Below are positions 30,286 through 39,043 of a DNA stretch of 64,000 nucleotides, one piece after another; position 1 is the stretch's first letter, and every line of letters begins with the position of its first letter. A program made the position numbers and the translations under genes. Under the pieces are notes generated by a model. It did no database searches. It saw only the letters and a list, made by a program, of their open reading frames with translations, and was not told the DNA's origin. Source of the DNA: Psychrobacter proteolyticus (lineage in GTDB: Bacteria; Pseudomonadota; Gammaproteobacteria; Pseudomonadales; Moraxellaceae); assembly GCF_003350005.1 (NCBI RefSeq), contig NZ_QLKS01000001.1, positions 353,946 through 417,945 of the forward strand, written 5' to 3'.

Positions 30286-31467
30286 ATGCAGATTTACCTT
30301 GTGGGCGGTGCTGTGCGCGATCGACTACTTAAGCGTCCTATCAAGGACAAGGACTTTGTCGTCGTTGGCGCTACTGTGGCAGAGATGATTGATGCAGGGT
30401 TTCAACAAGTGGGCGCTGACTTTCCTGTGTTTTTGCATCCGACCAGTCATGAAGAGTATGCATTGGCACGTACAGAGCGCAAGCAAGGATCAGGCTACAA
30501 AGGTTTTAGCGTACATGCCAGTCCTGATGTTAGTCTAGAGGATGATTTGCGCCGTCGTGATTTAACCATCAACGCGATGGCAATTGAAGTTACCAGCTTA
30601 ACCGATGATACTCCGATTAATGGACAAGTCATCGACTACTATGGCGGCCTACAAGACTTAGAAAGCAAGACATTGCGTCATGTGTCCAGTGCTTTTAATG
30701 AAGACCCATTACGTGTACTTCGCACAGTGCGTTTCTATAGCCGTTACTACGATCTGGGGTTCACCATCGCGGATGACACTTTAACGCTGATGCGTCAATT
30801 GGTCGATACAGGAGAGCTGGCTCATTTAAGTGCCGAGCGTATCTGGCAAGAGTCAAGCCGTGCAACTATGCAGTTATCACCGCAAGTCTATTGGCAAAAA
30901 CTGTTTGAAATTGGTGCACTCACAGAGTATTTCGCGCCTTTGCATCATGTTTGGGATGATGCTCAAATAAGGGAAACAGTGCAGACAGCATTATACTTTG
31001 CGGGACAGATACATTTAAATTTATCGCAGCGCTGGGCACTACTAATGACTAGCTTGACCTCATCATTGTTTAATAGCGAAAACTCTGAGTCTACGTCTAA
31101 CGTATCAACCGCTATAAAAAATATTAACGCTATCGGTAATAAAGCCAAAGTCCCAAAAACACATACTCAGTTCGCGATTTTATTCGCTCAGCAAGCTGAC
31201 AAACTAAGCACAATAAACAGTCTAAATGCAGCTGAAAAAATCGATCTAATCCAAGCCTGCGGTGCGCATAAAGAGCCTGACAAGCTCTCTCAACTGCTAG
31301 TATGTAGTCATGTGTTACAGCTAGCAATACAGCATCGTCAAATGATGCTAGCGCTAAATAGCTTTCACGCCATCGGCATGACTGATATTGCGCCAGACCT
31401 TAAAGGCCCCGCTATAGGTGCAGCCTTACGCCAAAGTAGGATTGAACACTTACAAGCGCAACAATGA
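30286..31467 (+). CDS. cca: CCA-adding tRNA nucleotidyltransferase
   Basis: 393 aa, class II nucleotidyltransferase head: YLVGGAVRDRLL (4-15), the catalytic DxD pair Asp21/Asp23 in KDKDFVVVG, the RRRDLTINAMAIE template motif and the GLQDLESKTLRHV...FNEDPLRVLRTVRF arm. It repairs or adds the 3' CCA of tRNAs. The E. coli protein has a C-terminal HD phosphohydrolase domain; here the equivalent stretch (about 245-260, WALLMTSLTSSLFN) lacks the His-Asp doublet, so only the nucleotidyltransferase activity is expected. An AAGAGGC site precedes the ATG. The SDR gene follows 37 bp after its stop. Confidence 0.9.
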   Translation: MQIYLVGGAVRDRLLKRPIKDKDFVVVGATVAEMIDAGFQQVGADFPVFLHPTSHEEYALARTERKQGSGYKGFSVHASPDVSLEDDLRRRDLTINAMAIEVTSLTDDTPINGQVIDYYGGLQDLESKTLRHVSSAFNEDPLRVLRTVRFYSRYYDLGFTIADDTLTLMRQLVDTGELAHLSAERIWQESSRATMQLSPQVYWQKLFEIGALTEYFAPLHHVWDDAQIRETVQTALYFAGQIHLNLSQRWALLMTSLTSSLFNSENSESTSNVSTAIKNINAIGNKAKVPKTHTQFAILFAQQADKLSTINSLNAAEKIDLIQACGAHKEPDKLSQLLVCSHVLQLAIQHRQMMLALNSFHAIGMTDIAPDLKGPAIGAALRQSRIEHLQAQQ

Positions 31468-31504
31468 TATAGACAAGCACCTTAGAGAAAAAAGTAGTAT
31501 TGCT

Positions 31505-32317
31505 ATGAACCAAGAACTTAACACCTATCAAGCAGAAAATATAAGTAGCCAAGCGCCAGTGATGCTTGTCACAGGTAGTGCTAGGCGCATTGGGGCGGCT
31601 ATTGTTAAAGCGGCTCATAGGCAAGGTTACCGCGTTATCATTCATTGCTACCGTAGTGAACGAGATGCTAATGACTTAGCTGACCATCTGAACGACATCC
31701 GTGCTAATAGTGCAAAAGTTATCGTTGCTGACTTAACGATAGTCAACGATGGGAAGGCTTTAAACAGCTTTGTTGGAAGTATTATAGAGGCGTTTGGACA
31801 GCTTGATGTACTGGTGCATAATGCCTCACGGTTTTATCCTAGCCCACTCGGTAGTATCAATCATGCACAGTGGGATGAGTTGCTTTTGACCAATGCCAAA
31901 GCCCCTCTACTATTAAGCCAAGCCCTACTGCCCTACCTTAAGCAACAACAAGGCTGTATTGTCAGCTTATTGGACATACACGCGCATGATAGACCGTTTA
32001 ATAACTATACTGTCTATAACATGGCAAAGGCTGCGCATCGAATGATGGTACAATCGCTAGCGCTAGAGATGGCACCAGATGTACGTGTAAATGGTGTCGC
32101 ACCAGGGGTCAATATTCTTCCTGATGCTAATAGCGATCAAGCTATTGATAACGAGCAACAACAAAGTATCATTAATGCGATCCCTATGCGGCGAATAGGC
32201 CAACCTGATGAGATTGCTAATAGCGTACTGTATCTTGTGCAGGCAAATTATGTCACAGGAGAGATCATCACCGTGGATGGAGGCCGTAGCCTGACCATAG
32301 CTGGCGGTCACCTGTAA
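31505..32317 (+). CDS. Short-chain dehydrogenase, pteridine-reductase/FolM-like
   Basis: About 270 aa. The cofactor motif is TGSARRIGAAIV, the Arg-containing TGxxxRIG form typical of pteridine reductases, with HCYRSERDA after it for NADPH. Further motifs are VHNASRFYPSPLG (NAS motif), VYNMAKAA (catalytic Tyr and Lys) and RVNGVAPGV. Where classic SDRs have a catalytic Ser, this one has Asp (SLLDIHAHD), as in PTR1 and FolM. Reduction of dihydropterins (dihydromonapterin or dihydrofolate) is the likely reaction. The frame is open from 31418, overlapping cca; the ATG at 31505 fits the family's N-terminus and lies after the cca stop. Confidence 0.85.
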   Translation: MNQELNTYQAENISSQAPVMLVTGSARRIGAAIVKAAHRQGYRVIIHCYRSERDANDLADHLNDIRANSAKVIVADLTIVNDGKALNSFVGSIIEAFGQLDVLVHNASRFYPSPLGSINHAQWDELLLTNAKAPLLLSQALLPYLKQQQGCIVSLLDIHAHDRPFNNYTVYNMAKAAHRMMVQSLALEMAPDVRVNGVAPGVNILPDANSDQAIDNEQQQSIINAIPMRRIGQPDEIANSVLYLVQANYVTGEIITVDGGRSLTIAGGHL

Positions 32318-32368
32318 TACGGAAATATGGCTCAATAAAAAATATCTTGATTACTGCCTATCTTTTAC

Positions 32369-32396
32369 TTGAAAAATTAAAAAAATCAGGTATCAT
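32369..32396 (+). promoter_or_regulatory. Sigma-70 promoter of the tRNA gene
   Basis: TTGAAA (32369-32374), a 16-bp spacer and TATCAT (32391-32396), ending 16 bp before the mature tRNA 5' end. Confidence 0.65.
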
Positions 32397-32412
32397 TGTG
32401 CGTCTAACGTTA

Positions 32413-32489
32413 GGGCCCATAGCTCAGTTGGTTAGAGCAGAGGACTCATAATCCTTTGGTCGTAGGTTCAAGTCCTACTGGGCCCACCA
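32413..32489 (+). tRNA. tRNA with CAT anticodon, probably tRNA-Ile2 (lysidine type)
   Basis: A 77-nt complete cloverleaf: acceptor GGGCCCA / TGGGCCC, D-arm GCTC...GAGC, anticodon stem GAGGA/TCCTT with loop CTCATAA (anticodon CAT at 32447-32449), T-arm GTAGG-TTCAAGT-CCTAC, discriminator A and an encoded CCA. CAT anticodons belong to Met or to Ile2, whose C34 is changed to lysidine by TilS. The C4-G69 and C5-G68 pairs and the wording of the anticodon arm (GGACTCATAATCC) match E. coli ileX rather than the elongator Met tRNA, which has U4 and A5. Isoleucine is therefore more likely; Met is the alternative. Confidence 0.88.
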
Positions 32490-32494
32490 AATTC

Positions 32495-32530
32495 AAACCC
32501 TTACAAGCATTGGCTTGTAAGGGTTTTTTT
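32495..32530 (+). terminator. Rho-independent terminator of tRNA gene
   Basis: AAACCCTTACAAGC / GCTTGTAAGGGTTT with an ATTG loop and a long T-run, beginning 6 bp after the CCA end. Confidence 0.95.
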
Positions 32531-32580
32531 TGCTTGATGGCTTTGGTTGGGTTATTTAATCTCTATACTTATAAGCTGCC

Positions 32581-32611
32581 AGTATACTGTTAGTATACTG
32601 TTAGTATACTT
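32581..32611. repeat. 11-bp direct repeat, about 2.8 copies
   Basis: AGTATACTGTT occurs at 32581 and 32592, followed by AGTATACTT at 32603. Each unit contains the palindrome AGTATACT, and the period is about one helical turn. Between the tRNA terminator and the maeA end; function unknown. Confidence 0.7.
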
Positions 32612-32671
32612 CTAATTTTCTCGCATCTCTTATAGCATAGTTATACTTATTATCTGATGACTCAGACAAAG

Positions 32672-32706
32672 AAACCTAATGCTACTTTTAATCGCGGCAT
32701 TAGGCT
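32672..32706 (-). terminator. Probable terminator of maeA
   Basis: On the minus strand AAGCCTAATGC pairs with GCATTAGGTTT across a 13-nt loop and is followed by a T-rich TTTCTTTG, 23 bp after the stop. Confidence 0.6.
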
Positions 32707-32728
32707 TTGTTATATCTCTTTTATGGAA

Positions 32729-34411
32729 CTAGAAAGAAGTACGGCGATAGTCACGATATTCAGGTAACCAAAAATTCGCTTTTAATCGGCGTTGTAAGTT
32801 CTCCGATGTGATAGGTAGTGCTAGCTTATCTTGAGCTGCTTGCAATGCCACTGCATACGCTATTTTTTCACTGATCTCTCTAATAACTTTGATTGGTGGT
32901 AGTATGGCACCAGGTGCTTTTTCGTATTCCATTGATATATCTGCCAAGGCTTGACTTGCCGCCATTAGCATATTATCGCTGATACCCGTTGCCCGTGCTG
33001 CTAAAACCCCTAGACCAATACCGGGAAATATATAGCTGTTATTACACTGAGAAACCTCAAAAGACTGACCGTTAAAAGTAGTATGAGGAAAAGGACTGCC
33101 AGTTGCAATAATTGCCTTACCACGACTCCAGTTTGTCACTTCTTGCGGCGTTGCCTCAACACGAGACGTTGGGTTCGATAGCGGTAGTACAATTGGGTTT
33201 TCAGTATTAACACACAAGGATTCGATCACCTCTTGGGTGAACAGACCTTTTTGCCCACTGACACCAAACAACACGGTTACTTTGGCTTGTTTAACTACTT
33301 GCAACAAACCTAGTTTTTGACTTTTATCCCAGTGTGCAATAGCGGATTCCTTTTGTACTAATGGTGCTTGGAATTTTTGCAGCTCTGTCATGCCATCTGT
33401 CAATAAACCATAGCGATCAACCATGAATACTTGACTACGAGCTTGCTCTTCAGTCAATCCTTCACGCTGCATCTGGCGAATAATATGCTCAGCAATACCA
33501 CAACCAGCAGATCCTGCGCCTAAAAATGCGATATTCTGTTGGCTAAGTTTTTGACCTTTATTTAGACACGCTGCAATCAAAGTACCAACCGATACCGCAG
33601 CAGTCCCTTGAATATCATCATTAAAGCAGCATAGCTGATCACGATATTTATTCAATAACGGGGTCGCGTTTTCCTGAGCAAAATCTTCAAATTGCAATAA
33701 CACTTCTGGCCAACGGCGCTTAACGGCTTGAATAAATAAGTCCACAAATTCATTATATTCATCGCCAGAAATGCGCGGATTTCTCCAACCCATATACATA
33801 GGATCGTCAAGCAACTGTTGGTTATTGGTACCGACATCTAGCAAAATAGGTAGACAGTAAGCTGGGCTAATACCACCACAAGCCGTGTATAAAGACAACT
33901 TACCGATTGGAATGCCCATACCCCCAATGCCCTGATCTCCTAGGCCCAATATACGTTCACCGTCAGTAACAACGATCACTTTGACATTTTGTTTGGTCGC
34001 ATTCTGTAGCATATCATCGATTTTATGACGCTCAGGATATGAGATAAACAAACCCCGTTTACGACGATAAATTTGCGAGAATTTTTCACACGCTTGACCA
34101 ACTGTTGGGGTATAAATGAGCGGCATGACTTCCTCAATATGCTGCTCAATTAAATGATAGAACAAGGTCTCATTGGTATCTTGTATATTACGCAGATAAA
34201 TATGCTTATCCATAGCGTCAGTAAATGAGCTCAATTGATGATAAGCACGTAATGATTGCTCCTCAATCGTTTCAATATTATGAGGTAATAATCCAGTTAA
34301 ATTAAAGCTACTACGTTCTTCTGATGAAAAAGCACTACCTTTATTCAATAAAGGTGTCTCTAAAAGAGCAGGACCAGCAACGGGGATATATAAAGGACGC
34401 TTTTTTGACAT
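32729..34411 (-). CDS. maeA: NAD-dependent malic enzyme
   Basis: 560 aa, the length and order of E. coli MaeA. Motifs: [95 protein letters not shown] and the NAD turn [13 protein letters not shown]. It oxidatively decarboxylates malate to pyruvate with NAD. With maeB on the other strand, the window carries both malic enzymes. Monocistronic; an AAGAAG site before the ATG. Confidence 0.95.
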   Translation of the reverse strand: MSKKRPLYIPVAGPALLETPLLNKGSAFSSEERSSFNLTGLLPHNIETIEEQSLRAYHQLSSFTDAMDKHIYLRNIQDTNETLFYHLIEQHIEEVMPLIYTPTVGQACEKFSQIYRRKRGLFISYPERHKIDDMLQNATKQNVKVIVVTDGERILGLGDQGIGGMGIPIGKLSLYTACGGISPAYCLPILLDVGTNNQQLLDDPMYMGWRNPRISGDEYNEFVDLFIQAVKRRWPEVLLQFEDFAQENATPLLNKYRDQLCCFNDDIQGTAAVSVGTLIAACLNKGQKLSQQNIAFLGAGSAGCGIAEHIIRQMQREGLTEEQARSQVFMVDRYGLLTDGMTELQKFQAPLVQKESAIAHWDKSQKLGLLQVVKQAKVTVLFGVSGQKGLFTQEVIESLCVNTENPIVLPLSNPTSRVEATPQEVTNWSRGKAIIATGSPFPHTTFNGQSFEVSQCNNSYIFPGIGLGVLAARATGISDNMLMAASQALADISMEYEKAPGAILPPIKVIREISEKIAYAVALQAAQDKLALPITSENLQRRLKANFWLPEYRDYRRTSF

Positions 34412-34832
34412 AATAAAATCTTCTTATTAAGGATGTATGGATGGAAACTATGCTAGTGCTGCATTATACATAGCATCAGCCCATACTTAACAATAGATAA
34501 CAAATCATTTGATTAAATATGGCTCTAAATTTGATGACCCTTATACGTTCATCTAGAAATAATATTATTTTCTATAGAGGTCTATGAACAGAGTCAAATA
34601 CCAAGTCAGCGTTACTCGGCAGTCGAATTTCATCCATAATAAAGCCCATCTACATGAGTAGATGGGCTTCGTCTTTATTAGGAAGCTAGTTTATAACTCT
34701 TTATACTAATAACGTCTTTTGACAATCTGTCATATATTATCTTATCGTACCAGTTTGAGCTAGATAGACCATTAGCTTAACTTGTAGTTTGTCATAACTA
34801 CCTGTCCGAAGTATGCCTCAAGCCTCACACTA
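34412..34832. other. Intergenic region between maeA and mntP with one hairpin
   Basis: 421 bp. A perfect 12-bp stem AAGCCCATCTAC (34642-34653) / GTAGATGGGCTT (34658-34669) with an ATGA loop is the likely terminator of mntP on the minus strand (followed there by TATTATG, a weak T-run). The remaining part upstream of maeA is AT-rich promoter sequence; nothing else recognised. Confidence 0.5.
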
Positions 34833-35411
34833 TCATTGAAGATGGCTGGATAAAATCCATGCACCGATGGCAATGAGCATAAAACCACCAAACACTTCAG
34901 CTTTGTGACCAATTAGTGAGCCCAACACTTTCCCTAGCATTACTCCCAGCGTGACCATCACCGTCGTAGCCAAGCCAATCAGACCTGCCGCCAGTAAAAG
35001 ATTGACCTCTATAAACGCGAGACTAACACCGACAGCCATCGCATCAATACTGGTGCCGAATGCGGTCAAAACGAGTTTGAAAAAAGAATGTCTCGTCAGC
35101 GTTTCTGCTTTTTCATCATTTGGCTTCAAACCCTCATGCAACGTGTGCAGACCGAGAGCACAAAGTATGACAAAAGCGACCCAGTGATCCCATGCTTCAA
35201 TGAAAGCTGCATCTACAAAAGAGGTGGCAGAATGACCAATAAACCAACCAATAACAGGGGTGATAGATTCAATAGTGCCAAAGATAACCCCCATTCTTAG
35301 AGCTTCGGTAAAACGAGGGTTTTTAAGAGTTGCGCCTTTACTAATTGCCACAGAAAAGGCATCAGTAGACATAGAAAGAGCAAGTAAGAGAAGAGCGATA
35401 GGGTTCATGTA
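34833..35411 (-). CDS. mntP: Manganese efflux pump MntP
   Basis: 192 aa from the ATG at 35411, which gives the family N-terminus MNPIALLLLALSMSTDAFSVAISKG. Six membrane helices in two repeats, with the conserved Asp in STDAFSV and in TSIDAMAVGVSLA as metal-path residues. It exports Mn(II). The frame stays open 54 codons further upstream, but that stretch is the riboswitch RNA and should not be called protein. A GAGAAAATTAC sequence before the ATG acts as ribosome site. Regulation by manganese through the leader is well established for this family. Confidence 0.93.
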   Translation of the reverse strand, partial: YMNPIALLLLALSMSTDAFSVAISKGATLKNPRFTEALRMGVIFGTIESITPVIGWFIGHSATSFVDAAFIEAWDHWVAFVILCALGLHTLHEGLKPNDEKAETLTRHSFFKLVLTAFGTSIDAMAVGVSLAFIEVNLLLAAGLIGLATTVMVTLGVMLGKVLGSLIGHKAEVFGGFMLIAIGAWILSSHLQ

Positions 35412-35453
35412 ATTTTCTCTGGTCGAGTATAGAGTCCACGACATAGCCACACC

Positions 35454-35578
35454 CTCGACCTGCAGTGTAGATATATCGATGGTCTCGCCAACCGAGAGGT
35501 GTTCGTACCATGGCATGTGGCCAAGTATGTTGATACGAACGCTTTCGCAGTACGAAAGCAGGCTACTCCCCAAAGAAG
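35454..35578 (-). promoter_or_regulatory. yybP-ykoY manganese riboswitch upstream of mntP
   Basis: On the minus strand the leader has the two conserved loops of this class: GGGGAGTAGCC (from 35571 downward) and ATCAACATACTTGG (35533-35521 region). GGCGAGACC follows at 35489-35481. Supporting helices are GCTTTCG/CGAAAGC and GTTCGTA/TACGAAC, both perfect. A distal pair GGTCGAG/CTCGACC (35454-35460 with 35421-35427) lies over the region just before the ATG and could form the expression platform. Mn(II) binding turns on mntP. Confidence 0.92.
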
Positions 35579-35712
35579 GGTAAGATTAGCATTGATACAC
35601 TATAAGTCAACCATAAAACACTAAACGAAAATTTTTTGCACCTGATCAAGCGTAAAGTTGGAAACGCTAGCAAATACTTTGGATCGAATGAATGATTTGA
35701 GTTATCAACATT

Positions 35713-35755
35713 AAAAAACCCTTCATACTATGAAAATTAGCATGAAGGGTTTTTA
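35713..35755 (-). terminator. Terminator of the TonB-receptor gene
   Basis: AAAAACCCTTCAT / ATGAAGGGTTTTT with a 15-nt loop and T-run on the minus strand, just after the receptor stop at 35769. Confidence 0.88.
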
Positions 35756-35768
35756 ATACGTTCTGTTT

Positions 35769-38165
35769 TTAGTAATCGACAGTATAGCTTAGGCCATAAG
35801 TCGTGCCTGATGCAGGTAAACGGTTCAGATCGCCATACGTAGTTTGATGATAGACCGTTAGATAGTCTTTATTAAGCAAATTATAAACGCCATAATCTAC
35901 TCGGCCAACTGGCATTTTTACTTGACCTAATACATCAAGGGTCATATAACCCGTAACTGGCAATGCACTAGAATCAGGGTCTCGTTGTTGGTCTTTAAAG
36001 GCTTTATCATCACCGCCGATTGCCAATGCTTGCAGACGAATATTGCTGCCTTCATCGAAGTTATACTGAGCAAATGCCGTACCTTTTAGCGGTGTTAGAC
36101 GTACTGCATCCAGCTCTAGCCAATCACCATCTTTGTCATACTGACCACGAGTGTACGCCACACTACCGCCTACTTGCCATTTATCACTAATGTCATGACT
36201 AAGCGACCCTTCTACCCCATAGACACGCTCATCAGTATCGACGACTTCTACGGTATAGCTATCAGTAAAACGTACTACTTTGTCTGATTCGTTATAAAAA
36301 CCGCTCAGTCGCGCAGCAGTATCACCATGCTTGCCCTGCCAACCAAACTCGTAGTTGTTAATGGCAATAGGTTGCACGTTGTCTGAGTTAACTACAAAAC
36401 CTGCACGCACATCACGCAGCGCACGCTGAATATCCGCTGTGGTGAACCCTTGTGAAAAATTAGCAAATATTTGATCATTTGGGGTTAATTGATAGCTCGT
36501 GCCGAGATTGAACAAGGTTTTGTCGTGGTCTGTGCTGCCTTTTTCTACGTCGCCTGCCTGATAGTCGATGCCATAAGCTGCACTTGTTCCACTAATAGCA
36601 GAACTATTAAAATACTCTTCAAGCAGTTGCTCATAGATAGGCGTAAATCTATCAGTCTCTGACTTCAGCTTTTGGTAACGCACACCAGCACTGGTATGCC
36701 ACTTGTCGGTTATATCTACATCTGCATTGACAAAAGCGCCCCATTTATCAATGGTAGTATCTGGACCACCATTATAGGTAAGTCCATTGGTTTGGGCGCT
36801 CAAGCCATTACTAGCAAGGAACGTATTTAAGTCTTGACCGTAGTAAGTTTGCTCACTGTTTTCGCGTTCGAAATCAGCGCCGTAACTAAAAAGTGTCTTT
36901 TTGCCTGCGATTTCGGTTTCGGTTTGCATGGCGGCACGTAGGCCCATTACTTCGATATCAGCTTCTGACTGAGTGACGACGACTGCCCCGCCCAATAATT
37001 CTTCTAGCGTACTCTTATCGGTAAGACCATTAGCTACCCAGACTTTGCCCGCTTGTTTAGGGAAATCTTTACCAGAAGGATAAAAACGGCCTTTCTCATC
37101 TCTATAATAGCCTGTCAAGCTTAAGCTAGACCCTGAGCCTACAAAGTCATCATCGCTATAGCTTAAATTTACTGAGCTTTTTTCGGTATATGGCTCATTT
37201 TCTACGTTAGCACCATCAATGGCTTTTAAAGACGGTGGTGCGTCCTTAGGTTTTAGCAAGACCTGTAAGTTATCGCCATAGTCTGGACCATAGTCGGTGT
37301 CTTGTTCATCCTTATAGTAAGTCACTGCAAGATCAAGGCGTTGGCTGTCAGTGAGCTCTACACCCAAGCTACCATTCACACTTAGCGATTCGGTATCTTG
37401 TTGATCCGTTTGGTTCACATCTGGGCTGACACGATCGCCATGACTATCAAATTTGCCGCCTTTATTATCATAATCGACATCTAGGCGACCATACACTCGC
37501 TCGCCGCCATATCCTAAGGTTTGCCCTACATGATAACCCAATGAGTCTGACTCAAAATTACGACTGCTACTGACACCGACTCTAGTCTGTCTGATAGGGC
37601 CATAACCGACCAAAGATTTGGTCACAAGGTTAATTAGGCCACCTGCTGCACCAGCACCGTAAATACTGGTGGCACCTGAAAGCACCTCTACCCGCTCAAG
37701 CTGCGCAGGATCGATACTATTTAGCTCGCGTGAAAGACTACGTGAGCTGCTTAAAGGCACACCATTCAACAAGAACTGTACAGGGCGACCGTGCATGGTC
37801 GTACCATAGTTACTAGTTGAGCCACTACTGGCACCCAGACTCGGTATCAACTGTGCCAAGATATCACCAGTGGTACGGTCACCCGTTGCCTGCATCTGAA
37901 TCTCGTTTTCAGTAATTACTTGGGTGACTGCTGGCATCTCACTAATTTTCTGTGCCAGTGCCGTGCCCGTTCTGGCTTTAGCCGTGACATTGATAGTGTC
38001 TAAAGTCACATTAGGTGTTTCGTCAGACACAGTACTTGAAGACAGTTCCGCTGAGGTCTGTGCATCTAATACGGCATTCGCTTCATTGACATTGTTTTGT
38101 GCATATAATTGCTGACTAATACAAAGGGTAAGAACAGATAGAGCAACTTGATGATGGCTTTTCAT
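35769..38165 (-). CDS. TonB-dependent outer-membrane siderophore receptor
   Basis: 798 aa. Signal peptide about 1-22 (ALSVLTLCISQQLYAQ). A TonB-box-like DTINVTAKA (about 56-64) precedes the plug domain (about 70-180; MPAVTQVITENEIQ, NGVPLSSSRSLSRELNSIDPAQLERVEVLSGATSIYGAGAAGGLINLVTK). The 22-strand barrel follows, ending YGLSYTVDY. The final residue is Tyr rather than Phe, which is common in this family. It imports the ferric siderophore with ExbBD-TonB energy. It lies directly after the siderophore operon, with a Fur-box-like site in its promoter, so the local hydroxamate is the probable ligand. Confidence 0.9.
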   Translation of the reverse strand: MKSHHQVALSVLTLCISQQLYAQNNVNEANAVLDAQTSAELSSSTVSDETPNVTLDTINVTAKARTGTALAQKISEMPAVTQVITENEIQMQATGDRTTGDILAQLIPSLGASSGSTSNYGTTMHGRPVQFLLNGVPLSSSRSLSRELNSIDPAQLERVEVLSGATSIYGAGAAGGLINLVTKSLVGYGPIRQTRVGVSSSRNFESDSLGYHVGQTLGYGGERVYGRLDVDYDNKGGKFDSHGDRVSPDVNQTDQQDTESLSVNGSLGVELTDSQRLDLAVTYYKDEQDTDYGPDYGDNLQVLLKPKDAPPSLKAIDGANVENEPYTEKSSVNLSYSDDDFVGSGSSLSLTGYYRDEKGRFYPSGKDFPKQAGKVWVANGLTDKSTLEELLGGAVVVTQSEADIEVMGLRAAMQTETEIAGKKTLFSYGADFERENSEQTYYGQDLNTFLASNGLSAQTNGLTYNGGPDTTIDKWGAFVNADVDITDKWHTSAGVRYQKLKSETDRFTPIYEQLLEEYFNSSAISGTSAAYGIDYQAGDVEKGSTDHDKTLFNLGTSYQLTPNDQIFANFSQGFTTADIQRALRDVRAGFVVNSDNVQPIAINNYEFGWQGKHGDTAARLSGFYNESDKVVRFTDSYTVEVVDTDERVYGVEGSLSHDISDKWQVGGSVAYTRGQYDKDGDWLELDAVRLTPLKGTAFAQYNFDEGSNIRLQALAIGGDDKAFKDQQRDPDSSALPVTGYMTLDVLGQVKMPVGRVDYGVYNLLNKDYLTVYHQTTYGDLNRLPASGTTYGLSYTVDY

Positions 38166-38267
38166 AATTTTTTCACTTAGGTTATTTCACTTAGTTGAAT
38201 AAATAAACAGTGTTATGAGTAATATTTAGCTAATAATACTGTGTGTACTAACTTTGTGAATAGTATT

Positions 38268-38286
38268 GTAAATGATAATCGTTTTT
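38268..38286. promoter_or_regulatory. Fur box upstream of the TonB receptor
   Basis: GTAAATGATAATCGTTTTT matches 14 of 19 positions of the Fur consensus (GATAATGATAATCATTATC). It is about 100 bp before the receptor start. Iron-repressed expression is the likely consequence. Confidence 0.7.
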
Positions 38287-38373
38287 ATTTCTATATGTAT
38301 TTACACCTTGCTAGTAAACGCTTATTTGTACTGTTTTTAGATATCGCTGACTATTTAACCTCTGATATTTTTA

Positions 38374-39015
38374 TTAGTTATTGAATAACTTATCTAGCTC
38401 ATTATTACGATAGGCCTCAAAAAACCGCTGAAATTTTGCCTCATCCTCTCTATGCTTCTTTTGACAATCTGATAATAGCTGCTGTGCTATATCAACAGAC
38501 AATATAAATACGCCGTCATTATCCATAATGGCAATGTCGCCTGAATGAATCGTCGTTGCCTGCTCACCGAAGCGATAGCAAATATCGGGTGCTAGTGTGC
38601 CTTGTACTTGGTTACTCTTGAAGGTAGTCACAGCGCTGATACCCTGCGTAAATACCGGAAAACTTAGCTGCTGAATCTGTAACGAATCAGTCACCTGCCC
38701 AATAACAATGACCGCAGACAGCCTTTCATAGATAGCCGCGCAAGTTCGCAATGCTCCCCAACATGCCTTGACGCCTAATACCCGAGCATCAATACATAAC
38801 ACATCATTGGGCGCTGCTTGAATCAATGCTTGGTTGATTACATCCGTGTTGTCAGAGGTTAGTTGCACTGTTAACACTCGGCCGACTATAGTAGCCGTGC
38901 ATGGATTCAGCGATTTAATATCTGGTAAATACCCCTCTTCCGTCAGATGACCAATGGTAGAGGTACCTATCTCTTTATAACTATCTATAAGTTCGCGAAT
39001 ATCAATATCATTCAT
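38374..39015 (-). CDS. RraA-family protein at the end of the siderophore operon
   Basis: 213 aa from the ATG at 39015 (39039 is an alternative, 221 aa, overlapping no upstream coding). The RraA/HMG-aldolase fold is visible: STIGHLTEEG, NDVLCIDARVLGVKACWGALRTCAAIYERLSAVIVIGQVTDSLQIQQLSFPVF and the late SGDIAIMDNDGVFIL. RraA-fold aldolases need an Arg-Asp pair in GxxRD; here it is Thr109-Asp110 (GQVTD), so the metal Asp is kept and the substrate Arg is lost. RNase-E regulation (RraA proper), aldolase/decarboxylase activity or a divergent role in siderophore substrate supply are all possible. It follows the third synthetase by 28 bp. Confidence 0.75.
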   Translation of the reverse strand: MNDIDIRELIDSYKEIGTSTIGHLTEEGYLPDIKSLNPCTATIVGRVLTVQLTSDNTDVINQALIQAAPNDVLCIDARVLGVKACWGALRTCAAIYERLSAVIVIGQVTDSLQIQQLSFPVFTQGISAVTTFKSNQVQGTLAPDICYRFGEQATTIHSGDIAIMDNDGVFILSVDIAQQLLSDCQKKHREDEAKFQRFFEAYRNNELDKLFNN

Positions 39016-39043
39016 TATGTTCTCATTATGGTATTTCATAATT

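Noticed and set aside
35412-35573. 54-codon N-terminal extension of the mntP frame
   Set aside because: The family starts at MNPIALLLLALSMSTDAF, and the upstream bases form the yybP-ykoY riboswitch.
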